Assembly: GCA_003532515.1 (NCBI GenBank) | Contig: DOEX01000221.1 | Span: 1 to 12,628 of the forward strand | Reading direction: 5' to 3' | Source: Anaerolineaceae bacterium | GTDB lineage: Bacteria; Chloroflexota; Anaerolineae; Anaerolineales; Anaerolineaceae | Length of the DNA: 12,628 nt | Part shown: positions 7,002-12,628 of the stretch, one piece after another | How the letters are laid out: each line of letters begins with the position of its first letter | How positions within the stretch are numbered: the first letter of the stretch is position 1 | Position numbers and translations under genes: made by a program | Notes under the pieces: generated by a model | The model's database searches: none | Seen by the model: only the letters and a program-made list of their open reading frames with translations | Told to the model about the DNA's origin: nothing

Positions 7002-7080
7002 CATCATTTATTCCTGATAGATCAAGACCAGCTGCAAATCAGAATCATTCCAAAGCACGGTCGCTGCAGAACATTTCACT

Positions 7081-7098
7081 TTTTACTTCAAGTAAAAT
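7081..7098 (+). promoter_or_regulatory. Palindrome overlapping a -10-like element before the second GIY-YIG gene
   Basis: TTTTACTT (7081-7088) and AAGTAAAA (7090-7097) form a perfect inverted repeat around a single C. The right arm overlaps TAAAAT (7093-7098), a 5/6 match to the -10 consensus ending 8 nt before the ATG at 7107. No Shine-Dalgarno site or clear -35 is seen. An operator or a leaderless promoter is possible. Confidence 0.35.
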
Positions 7099-7106
7099 CA
7101 AAAATC

Positions 7107-7343
7107 ATGAGTTACGACACAAATTGCGTTTACATTATGTCTTCCTTGGATAACAAAGTCATCTACACTGGTGTCACCAGCAACTTGCTTCGCAGAGTAG
7201 CAGAGCACCGTGAAGGCAAGCCAGGCACTTTCTCCGGAAGGTACAAGGTGTTCAAATGGGTCTATTTCGAATGCGGCGGGGATATTATGGCAGCGCTTAA
7301 TCGCGAAAAACAAATAAAAGCTCGTTCCAGAGCTTATAAATAG
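7107..7343 (+). CDS. GIY-YIG nuclease gene, truncated by an in-frame TAG
   Basis: 78-aa open frame of the short GIY-YIG nuclease family. The GIY and YIG positions are VYI (8-10) and YTG (20-22); Arg29/Arg30 and His34 are in LLRRVAEH; TFSGRYKV (41-48) is a family block; and the metal-binding Glu67 is in LNREKQIK. The catalytic core is therefore intact. The frame ends with TAG at 7341 exactly where relatives continue, and 18 further codons after the stop still read like the family C-terminus. Relatives usually have Trp two residues before the SRA motif (WSRA); here Arg73 replaces it. The gene sits alone between two inverted repeat copies. It is most likely a decaying pseudogene, though a sequencing error at one base cannot be excluded. 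Confidence 0.8.
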   Translation: MSYDTNCVYIMSSLDNKVIYTGVTSNLLRRVAEHREGKPGTFSGRYKVFKWVYFECGGDIMAALNREKQIKARSRAYK

Positions 7344-7400
7344 AAACTCATCTGTTCGATCAACCCTGAATGTAAAGACCTTGCTGAAGATTGGTATTAG
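7344..7400 (+). pseudogene. C-terminal remnant of the GIY-YIG gene downstream of the premature stop
   Basis: Continuing in frame past the TAG at 7341-7343 gives KLICSINPECKDLAEDWY and then a TAG at 7398-7400. Relatives end in a block of the form (A)LIxxxNPEWxDLxExWY, so this is the expected end of the protein. The conserved Trp of NPEW is Cys here. A restored protein would be 97 aa, normal for the family. Confidence 0.75.
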
Positions 7401-7415
7401 GGTTCGTCACGGATC

Positions 7416-7485
7416 AAAGGCAGACTGCCACGACCCCTTTATGTGACTCAAGGCTCTCGTAATTCCAACATCGGGGTCTCGCAGT
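7416..7485 (-). repeat. Right copy of the inverted intergenic repeat
   Basis: Reverse-complement partner of 6924-7001. The 25-nt block at 7416-7440 matches 6978-7001 with one extra base, and GTCTCGCAGT at 7476-7485 is the complement of 6924-6933. A weaker match (AGCCTTGAG against AGCCTCAAG) lies between the two blocks. Together the copies bracket about 560 bp that holds only the second GIY-YIG gene. No target-site duplication was obvious outside them. Confidence 0.75.
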
Positions 7486-7613
7486 AACTGTGGGTGGGGT
7501 TTATGGCAAGGAAAAAAATTGTAAGAACTGCAATATTTATATGTCCTCCAATTATCCCTCTGAGCCCGCACCCATAAGGTATACTTTAACCAACCAATCC
7601 TCAATTCAATCCT

Positions 7614-7620
7614 GGAGGGA
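7614..7620 (+). promoter_or_regulatory. Strong Shine-Dalgarno site of the coiled-coil protein gene
   Basis: GGAGGGA ends 2 nt before the ATG at 7623, with its GGAGG core 4 nt away. A -10-like TATACT at 7580-7585 could be the promoter, with a leader of about 30 nt, but no matching -35 was found. The remaining bases 7486-7579 show nothing further. Confidence 0.6.
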
Positions 7621-7622
7621 CG

Positions 7623-8783
7623 ATGACAAGCTCACTTTTCTTCTCACTTTTAGGGGTTTTCCTCCCGTTTCATCTCGCGCAGGAGGCACAGCCCACAACC
7701 GAATGGCTCACGATTGTGATCGGCATCCTGCTCATCCTTGCTTTTCTTGGCTTGCTGGTCTGGCTTTTTACCACCGGTAAACTGCAGCAATGGTTCCAGG
7801 CTGGCACGCAAAGTGGCAAATGGAAGTTCCAGGACATGCAGCTTGGCAGTGAAGCGAAAAAGATTGATAAGATCAAGATCGCTCAAATCGAAGAGCTTGG
7901 GCAAAAAGCCTGGCAGTCCCGTGTCAGCGACCCTACCTATGCTCAAGCCTGGGCGGACATCGAAGCCGTCGAAACCCAAATTAACCGTATCAAAGAGCAT
8001 TCCCGCACCTTACAAGATAACCTGAACCGAATCAGTGGCGAGCGTGAGAACCTCACGCTTGACTTCGACAATCAAATTGCCCAGGTAGAGCTCCAACGCA
8101 AAGATACCGAAACAAAGTTGAAACAAGCCCACTCTGCGTTATCTCAGCTTGAGTCTGACATTGATTCTCTTATCAACCAAAAAAGTAGCTTACAGCGTGA
8201 AATTAAAGCCACACGTTCCGATTTGATCAATACTGAAGGGTCGGATGAACCTGACCGTCAGGATATTATGAGCAGCCTCAATTCACGCCTGGATGGTTTA
8301 GTGTCGCAATTACTGGCAGTTAGTAACGAAGAGCCCGAGCTTGCCGGTCGTATCCCCAGTTATCAGTCCGAAGTGCTGGCATTGAATGCCCGCGTAACCG
8401 AACTCTCCGATCAGGCTCGCCGGCTTGAAGGTCAGAAGGAACAGGAATTGGAACCACTCAACCTCCAGATTGACGCCTTAGAAAAACAATTGCGCACCAA
8501 GAGCGAAGAAATCAAAGACCTGGAGCAGAAAATGGATCCAATGATCAAATCGTTGGGCTACCTGGTTGATACCGCCCGACCCGCTTCAGAGGGTTTGCAG
8601 GAACATTACACCAAGTTGGATGCTACTTATCAGAAATTAGCTAACAGTACACAAGAACGAACTGAGATCGACGCCAAACTTGAGGGCTTAGACAAAGCCG
8701 CCTCACGGAATTTCTATTTGCTGATCCTTTTAGGGCTTGTCGTCCTGATTCTGGGTATTCTCCTGATCATCGGTGTTTTGTAG
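7623..8783 (+). CDS. Membrane protein with a long coiled coil anchored at both ends (unrecognised family)
   Basis: 386 aa; I do not recognise a named family. The first 20 residues are hydrophobic and end in HLAQEA, possibly a signal peptide. A clear membrane span follows at about 28-50 (LTIVIGILLILAFLGLLVWLF). Residues about 85-355 are charged and rich in Q, E, K, L and D with heptad-like spacing, including IEAVETQINRIKEHSRTLQD and LNLQIDALEKQLRTKSEEIK, so a long coiled coil is expected. The protein ends in a second span at about 364-386 (LLILLGLVVLILGILLIIGV). A helical rod tethered to the membrane at both ends suggests a structural or scaffold role (inference). It is followed after 14 bp by the GH3 gene on the same strand and is probably co-transcribed. 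The start is supported by a strong Shine-Dalgarno site. Confidence 0.85.
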   Translation: MTSSLFFSLLGVFLPFHLAQEAQPTTEWLTIVIGILLILAFLGLLVWLFTTGKLQQWFQAGTQSGKWKFQDMQLGSEAKKIDKIKIAQIEELGQKAWQSRVSDPTYAQAWADIEAVETQINRIKEHSRTLQDNLNRISGERENLTLDFDNQIAQVELQRKDTETKLKQAHSALSQLESDIDSLINQKSSLQREIKATRSDLINTEGSDEPDRQDIMSSLNSRLDGLVSQLLAVSNEEPELAGRIPSYQSEVLALNARVTELSDQARRLEGQKEQELEPLNLQIDALEKQLRTKSEEIKDLEQKMDPMIKSLGYLVDTARPASEGLQEHYTKLDATYQKLANSTQERTEIDAKLEGLDKAASRNFYLLILLGLVVLILGILLIIGVL

Positions 8784-8797
8784 TCAGCATCAAAATT

Positions 8798-11221
8798 ATG
8801 CAATCGCTCCAAGACACCCTTGCTCAATTATCGATAAAAGAAAAATGTGAACTCGGTTCTGGCGGCGATACCTGGCACAGTAAACCGCTACCCAGACTGG
8901 ATATCCCTTCGGTCTTGTTTCATGATGGACCCCACGGCTTGCGCAAACAGCCGGATCCCTCCGACGAAAGCGGGATGAGCCAGAGTGAGCCTGCTACCTG
9001 CTTCCCTACTGCCTCTATCAGCGCTTGTTCTTTTGATCCTGAGCTGCTCTGGCAGTTGGGAGCAGCCCTGGGGAAAGAAGCGCTTTTGCAGAAAATTGAT
9101 GTTGTTCTAGGACCTGGCATCAACATCAAACGATCGCCCCTGTGTGGCAGAAACTTTGAATATTTTTCAGAAGACCCTCTTCTCAGCGGAGAACTGGCTG
9201 CAGCCTTTGTCCAGGGTATGCAATCCCAAGGCATTGGTGCCAGTCTGAAACACTTTGCCGCCAATAACCAGGAATTTTGGCGGATGATCGGCAATTCCCA
9301 GGTCGATGAGCGCACTCTCCGCGAAATCTATATGAAAGCTTTTGAAATTGTGGTTCGCAAAGCACAGCCATGGACGATTATGCCATCGTACAACCGCGTC
9401 AATGGTTTCTACGCCTGCCAGAATGAGTTCCTTCTTACAAAAATTGCAAGAGAGGAATGGGGTTTCGAAGGACTGTTCATCAGTGACTGGGGCGCTGTTG
9501 AAAACCGCGTGGAAGCAGTCAGAGCAGGTATGGACCTGCAGATGCCTTCCAACGGTGGCTATCACGACAAGCTGTTGCTTAAAGCTGTTGAAAACGGAGA
9601 GATTGAAGAACGTTTTGTGGACCGGGCTGTCCTGAAATTGCTTGAGTTGGTCGAAAAATGCCAGAACCCCAAAACATCCCCTACCCATGACGTCTACCTT
9701 AAAAACCATCAACTGGCTCGAAGAATCCTGATCGAATCGGCAGTATTACTAAAGAATCTGCACTCTCTGTTGCCTGTAAGTCCAAAGGCAGAGGTATTGA
9801 TCGTTGGTGAATTAGCTGAGAAACCCCATTACCAAGGTTCGGGCAGCAGCCGCGTCAACCCCACTCAGCTGATAACCCTAACCCAGGCGGTGGAAGTCAG
9901 GGGTTTAGGTTGGGAATATTTGCCTGGTTATCAACTCAATGATGAAGGTAAAAATTCTCAGCTGCTTGATGAGGCTTGCCAGGCCGCCAAAGGGAAAGAG
10001 GCAGTGATTGTAGTAGCCGGACTGACCGAGGACGATGAGGCCGAAGGCTACGACCGCCAGCACCTCGAATTGCCACCCAACCAAAATGAACTTGTCAGCC
10101 AGCTGGCAAAGGTCAACCCCAATCTGATCGTGGTGTTGCAAGGCGGCGGCGTGATGGTATTGCCCTGGCTGGATGAAGTCAGCGCTGTTCTCTTTGTAGG
10201 GTTAGGTGGTCAGGCTTTTGGAGAAGGTTGTCTTGACCTGTTACTGGGTGATGCCAATCCCAGTGGTAAGTTAGCCGAAACCTGGCCGCATTCTTTGGTG
10301 GACGTGCCCTCCAGTGCCAGTTACGGGCAGCGCTACAACACGCCTTACGTTGAAAGTATTTTTGTCGGATATCGCTATTATGAAACTGCCGGCAAACCTG
10401 TTCGTTTCCCGTTTGGCTATGGGCTTTCTTACACCAGTTTTGACTTTTCTGACTTGCAGGCGTCTACGGATCTGCTTCGCCCTGATGAAGATCTTCGGCT
10501 CAAAGTTTCGCTAACCAATAGCGGCGAAAGAGTGGGTAAAGAGGTGGTGCAAGTCTACATCAGTGCCCCGGAAAGCCTCGTTTTAAGACCCCTAAAAGAA
10601 TTAAAGGGATTCATGAAAGTTGAATTGCAGCCTGGCGAGACCAAAAAAGTCGAAGTCAGCTTGGCATATCAGGATTTTGCCTTCTGGAACCCACAAACAC
10701 ATGCCTGGGAAGTTGAAGTTGGCACATTCGAGGTTCTGGTCGGAAACAGCTCCGCAGACCTCCCTCTAAAGGTGTCAGTTCAATTGGAAGCATCAACCAC
10801 GGATCAATTGCCTGATTTTCGTGAAGTAGCTCCTCAATATTATCAACTGCCTCAAGACCCAGCCAAGTTCAGCCTGGAGCAATTCGAAAAACTGCCCGGA
10901 TCGGTGAAAGTCAGCGACCCCATGTGCACTCCCGGGAATTTTGACCTCAACTCGAACCTATGGGAGGCACGAAACACCTGGCAAGGTCGCCTGGTCACAA
11001 AATTTGCTCTGGATGCTGCCGATCGCTTGATTGCCAAGAAAACAAATAACACTGGTAATTCCCGCCGCATAATTGAAGCATCCTCTGCTGAGGCACCATT
11101 GCGATCATTTAATATGGGCGGCGTGCCCATGAATGTTTCCATCGGAATATGCCACATATTGAACGCACGTTATTTGAAGGGACTCTGGTATTTGCTGAGA
11201 AGCGGGCTGAAAGGGAAGTAA
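8798..11221 (+). CDS. Glycoside hydrolase family 3 (beta-glucosidase-like), cytoplasmic
   Basis: 807-aa GH3 enzyme, expected to release sugars from the non-reducing end of beta-glycosides or glycoside conjugates. The (beta/alpha)8 domain is about 1-285, with FHDGPHGLRKQ (41-51), GPGINIKRSPLCGRNFEYFS (105-124), KHFAANNQE (151-159), and the nucleophile Asp230 in FISDWGAVENR. The alpha/beta sandwich domain is about 300-545; the EDDEAEGYDRQHLELP region (411-426) probably holds the acid/base Glu. An Fn3-like domain (about 565-655, VVQVYISAPES...RPLKELKGF) follows. Residues 670-807 form a C-terminal extension ending LRSFNMGG...RYLKGLWYLLRSGLKG, seen in some bacterial GH3 proteins but not essential to the fold. 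There is no signal peptide, so it should act on imported oligosaccharides. No transporter lies nearby. No Shine-Dalgarno site is evident, so coupling to the upstream gene is possible. Confidence 0.93.
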   Translation: MQSLQDTLAQLSIKEKCELGSGGDTWHSKPLPRLDIPSVLFHDGPHGLRKQPDPSDESGMSQSEPATCFPTASISACSFDPELLWQLGAALGKEALLQKIDVVLGPGINIKRSPLCGRNFEYFSEDPLLSGELAAAFVQGMQSQGIGASLKHFAANNQEFWRMIGNSQVDERTLREIYMKAFEIVVRKAQPWTIMPSYNRVNGFYACQNEFLLTKIAREEWGFEGLFISDWGAVENRVEAVRAGMDLQMPSNGGYHDKLLLKAVENGEIEERFVDRAVLKLLELVEKCQNPKTSPTHDVYLKNHQLARRILIESAVLLKNLHSLLPVSPKAEVLIVGELAEKPHYQGSGSSRVNPTQLITLTQAVEVRGLGWEYLPGYQLNDEGKNSQLLDEACQAAKGKEAVIVVAGLTEDDEAEGYDRQHLELPPNQNELVSQLAKVNPNLIVVLQGGGVMVLPWLDEVSAVLFVGLGGQAFGEGCLDLLLGDANPSGKLAETWPHSLVDVPSSASYGQRYNTPYVESIFVGYRYYETAGKPVRFPFGYGLSYTSFDFSDLQASTDLLRPDEDLRLKVSLTNSGERVGKEVVQVYISAPESLVLRPLKELKGFMKVELQPGETKKVEVSLAYQDFAFWNPQTHAWEVEVGTFEVLVGNSSADLPLKVSVQLEASTTDQLPDFREVAPQYYQLPQDPAKFSLEQFEKLPGSVKVSDPMCTPGNFDLNSNLWEARNTWQGRLVTKFALDAADRLIAKKTNNTGNSRRIIEASSAEAPLRSFNMGGVPMNVSIGICHILNARYLKGLWYLLRSGLKGK

Positions 11222-11320
11222 AACGGTTTCTTTTCCGGTCATTAGATGATATATCCAAGTAGTCTTTTCATCCATCATTGTTATGAGGGTAGTGCTATCT
11301 CAATCAACATCTCGATTTCT

Positions 11321-11350
11321 TGTCATCCTGAGGGAAGCGAAGAATCTTAT
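11321..11350. repeat. Dispersed intergenic repeat of the TGTCATCCTGAG type
   Basis: The sequence begins TGTCATCCTGAG and ends GCGAAGAATCTTAT. It resembles a short repeat I know to be scattered through intergenic regions of many environmental bacterial genomes, including Chloroflexota. GATT(T)CTT just before it (11314-11321) can pair with AAGAATC (11339-11345), so the unit can fold as a hairpin. The rest of 11222-11386 shows no gene. Confidence 0.55.
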
Positions 11351-11386
11351 CAATTGAACGACAGAAGAAAGATTATAAGAAAAGAA

Positions 11387-11422
11387 GCCGGATTCAACTA
11401 CGGAATCCGGCCTCCATTTTTT
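11387..11422. terminator. Bidirectional Rho-independent terminator
   Basis: A perfect 9-bp stem, GCCGGATTC (11387-11395) with GAATCCGGC (11403-11411), encloses a 7-nt loop and is followed by TTTTTT at 11417-11422 on the plus strand. On the minus strand the stem is followed by a T-rich stretch (TTCTTTTCTT). It lies between the convergent GH3 gene and the D-aminoacyl-tRNA deacylase gene and can serve both. Confidence 0.85.
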
Positions 11423-11449
11423 CTATGATCACAGAATCAGGATGTAAAT

Positions 11450-11887
11450 CTACACTTCCAACAAAATAGTCACCGGACCGTCATTGCACAAATCGACCAT
11501 CATATGCGCGCCAAAAACACCTTGCCCGGTTTTCAACCCTAATTGGCGCAATTTGTGAGCAAACACATCCACTAATGGTTCCGCAATTTCAGGTTTGGCA
11601 GCATAGACAAACGATGGGCGGCGACCCCGGCTGGTATCAGCATAAAGCGTGAATTGTGAAACAACAATTGCTTCACCCCCCACATCCAGCACAGACAGGT
11701 TCATCTTGCCAGCGTCGTCCTCAAAGATTCTCAATTGGGCACATTTTTCTGCCAGTTCTTCCGTTTTCGCGATGGTATCCTCCGGACCAACACCCAGCAA
11801 GATCACCAAACCCTTGCCAATCGAAGCAACCACCTGGCTGTCGACGGTTACTTTTCCAAAACTGACTCGCTGCAGAACGGCTCGCAT
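11450..11887 (-). CDS. dtd: D-aminoacyl-tRNA deacylase
   Basis: 145-aa DTD enzyme, full length, which hydrolyses D-amino acids mischarged on tRNA in the cytoplasm. It begins MRAVLQRVSFGKVTVDSQVV, the standard family opening, with GKGLVILLGVGPED at 24-37. The two active-site motifs are present: SQFTLYAD (78-85) and NDGPVT (135-140) with the Gly-cis-Pro pair G137-P138. An upstream TTG at 11896 would add three residues; the ATG at 11887 is preferred because it matches the family N-terminus and overlaps the stop of the upstream gene as TAATG. That overlap suggests translation coupled to the histidine phosphatase gene, and no Shine-Dalgarno site is needed or seen. A terminator lies about 28-60 bp downstream. 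Confidence 0.96.
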   Translation of the reverse strand: MRAVLQRVSFGKVTVDSQVVASIGKGLVILLGVGPEDTIAKTEELAEKCAQLRIFEDDAGKMNLSVLDVGGEAIVVSQFTLYADTSRGRRPSFVYAAKPEIAEPLVDVFAHKLRQLGLKTGQGVFGAHMMVDLCNDGPVTILLEV

Positions 11888-12462
11888 TAATACCAACTTC
11901 TGGAGCCGCGTTCAATGTAACCAGGCCAGGTGAAATTTTCGTCGAAGTCAACTTCAACAATGTCGCAATGCTCAATCCTGCCTGGATTATGGAATTGCTT
12001 GATGATATAAGCATGGCAGGCAACGATCACTTTGTCATAATGCAAATATGGGCGTAAAGCTGCGTAAGCTCTTTCTGCAACCTGATCGTAACCTTCCCAT
12101 TGGAGCTTGGCCTCGGGATTGCGAACGCCTTTGAAAGCACTGATCTCTCTGACGGCAGCGATGGTGTCTGCCGTGTTCTTGTTTTCGTAGGTTGTATCGA
12201 TCAGCCATTCAAAAAGATCAAAGGCGACCTCAATTTTCAAACCTGTCACGCGGGAAATAATTGCTGCTGTTTGCAGAGCACGCGGATACGGAGAACTGAT
12301 GATCAATTGGCTGCCGTCCAACCGTTGGTCCAGTGCGACTCTTTCGGCTTGCTCAACTCCAAGTTTCGATAACGGTGCCAACTCTCGAGCCGGACCTTTA
12401 AATCCTCTTCCTTCCGTAAAAGAATAATCTGGTTCCCCGTGTCTGATCATAATTAAATGCAT
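11887..12462 (-). CDS. Histidine phosphatase family protein (phosphoglycerate mutase-like)
   Basis: 191-aa protein of histidine phosphatase branch 1. The catalytic motif IRHGEP (residues 6-11) contains the phosphorylated His8; SSPYPRALQTA (56-66) supplies Arg61; Glu85 in FDLFEW is the likely acid; and the second catalytic His150 is in VIVACHAYIIKQF. The substrate is unknown; the family includes phosphoglycerate mutase, alpha-ribazole phosphatase and sugar phosphatases. Ala151-Tyr152 replaces the usual GG(V/P) after the second His, so it is an atypical member. The frame opens at 12522, but the ATG at 12462 is chosen because GAGGTGA lies just before it and the catalytic motif then falls at its usual place near the N-terminus. 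It overlaps the dtd start by one base. Confidence 0.9.
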   Translation of the reverse strand: MHLIMIRHGEPDYSFTEGRGFKGPARELAPLSKLGVEQAERVALDQRLDGSQLIISSPYPRALQTAAIISRVTGLKIEVAFDLFEWLIDTTYENKNTADTIAAVREISAFKGVRNPEAKLQWEGYDQVAERAYAALRPYLHYDKVIVACHAYIIKQFHNPGRIEHCDIVEVDFDENFTWPGYIERGSRSWY

Positions 12463-12466
12463 ATTT

Positions 12467-12473
12467 TCACCTC
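12467..12473 (-). promoter_or_regulatory. Ribosome binding site of the histidine phosphatase gene
   Basis: GAGGTGA on the minus strand, 4 nt before the ATG at 12462 (GAGG core 7 nt away). It decides the start against the upstream in-frame ATG at 12522. Confidence 0.75.
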
Positions 12474-12581
12474 GGTTCAAGTTTACCAGTTTTAGGGTGG
12501 ATAACGCCGGACTGGCGCACAAATCTTTTTCGTCGTTATGGATGTGATCTCGACAACTGATGGCAACCGAGTCAGCCAGTG

Positions 12582-12587
12582 TATAAT
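12582..12587 (+). promoter_or_regulatory. -10 element TATAAT immediately before a plus-strand ATG
   Basis: A perfect TATAAT with TG directly before it (TGTATAAT), ending 6 nt before the ATG at 12594. The spacing equals that seen before DUF951. No good -35 was found. It would give a leaderless transcript. Confidence 0.5.
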
Positions 12588-12593
12588 TATCTT

Positions 12594-12628
12594 ATGACAC
12601 TACCCCCGCTGCCACCAGCACGCATAAT
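12594..12628 (+). CDS. Start of an unidentified plus-strand gene (partial, leaves window)
   Basis: The first codons read MTLPPLPPARI and the frame is open to the window end. Only 11 complete codons are visible, so no function can be assigned. The case for a gene rests on the TATAAT 6 nt upstream and on its divergent position relative to the histidine phosphatase gene. The Pro-rich start is unremarkable. Confidence 0.4.
   Translation, partial: MTLPPLPPARI

Noticed and set aside
6962..7153. Plus-strand frame of 63 codons across the left repeat
   Set aside because: Runs through the repeat and into the GIY-YIG gene out of frame; no start signal or homology.
7490..7780. Plus-strand frame of 96 codons overlapping the start of the coiled-coil gene
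   Set aside because: Overlaps the better supported gene with a strong ribosome binding site in another frame; no recognisable protein.
12496..12504. TTATCCACC on the minus strand, an 8/9 match to a DnaA box
   Set aside because: It is a single site about 10 kb from dnaA, with no cluster around it; one such match is expected by chance.

Overview
The window looks like chromosomal DNA from an Anaerolineae-type Chloroflexota bacterium. This is inferred from gene content (polA next to dnaA, a DUF951 protein, an M50 protease, GH3 and GIY-YIG genes, moderate GC) and from an intergenic repeat of the TGTCATCCTGAG...GCGAAGAATCTT type. No rRNA or marker search was possible, so the assignment is tentative. 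I see no CRISPR array, rRNA, tRNA or classical transposase.

Layout. (1) 1-1165: 3' part of polA on +, convergent with dnaA on - (1410-2756). The 244 bp between them carry a cluster of hairpin-forming, partly co-varying repeats. (2) 2757-3201: AT-rich region upstream of dnaA with two perfect palindromes. It is a positional oriC candidate, but no good DnaA boxes were found. (3) 3202-5843: minus-strand cluster of a DUF951 protein, a flippase-like membrane protein (LPG_synthase_TM family) and an FAD-dependent amine-oxidase-type oxidoreductase. (4) 5850-5873: a perfect inverted repeat in which each arm is an extended -10 promoter element, one facing each way. It lies between DUF951 (-) and an M50 site-2-type protease (+, about 5916-6560). 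A GIY-YIG protein gene follows the protease after 9 bp. (5) 6924-7485: a second GIY-YIG gene, broken by an in-frame TAG and flanked by two copies of a repeat in inverted orientation. (6) 7623-11221: a 386-aa coiled-coil membrane protein and a cytoplasmic GH3 glycoside hydrolase, probably co-transcribed. (7) 11321-11422: a dispersed repeat and a strong bidirectional terminator. (8) 11450-12462, minus strand: a histidine phosphatase and D-aminoacyl-tRNA deacylase joined by a TAATG stop/start overlap. (9) 12582-12628: a TATAAT followed by the first codons of a plus-strand ORF that leaves the window.

Most genes are housekeeping or metabolic. The most interesting structure is non-coding: the mirror-image divergent promoter, the inverted repeats around a decaying GIY-YIG gene, the co-varying hairpins between polA and dnaA, and a recurring -10-like hexamer 6-8 nt before start codons that suggests leaderless transcripts. 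I did not find a convincing new multi-gene defence or mobile system.
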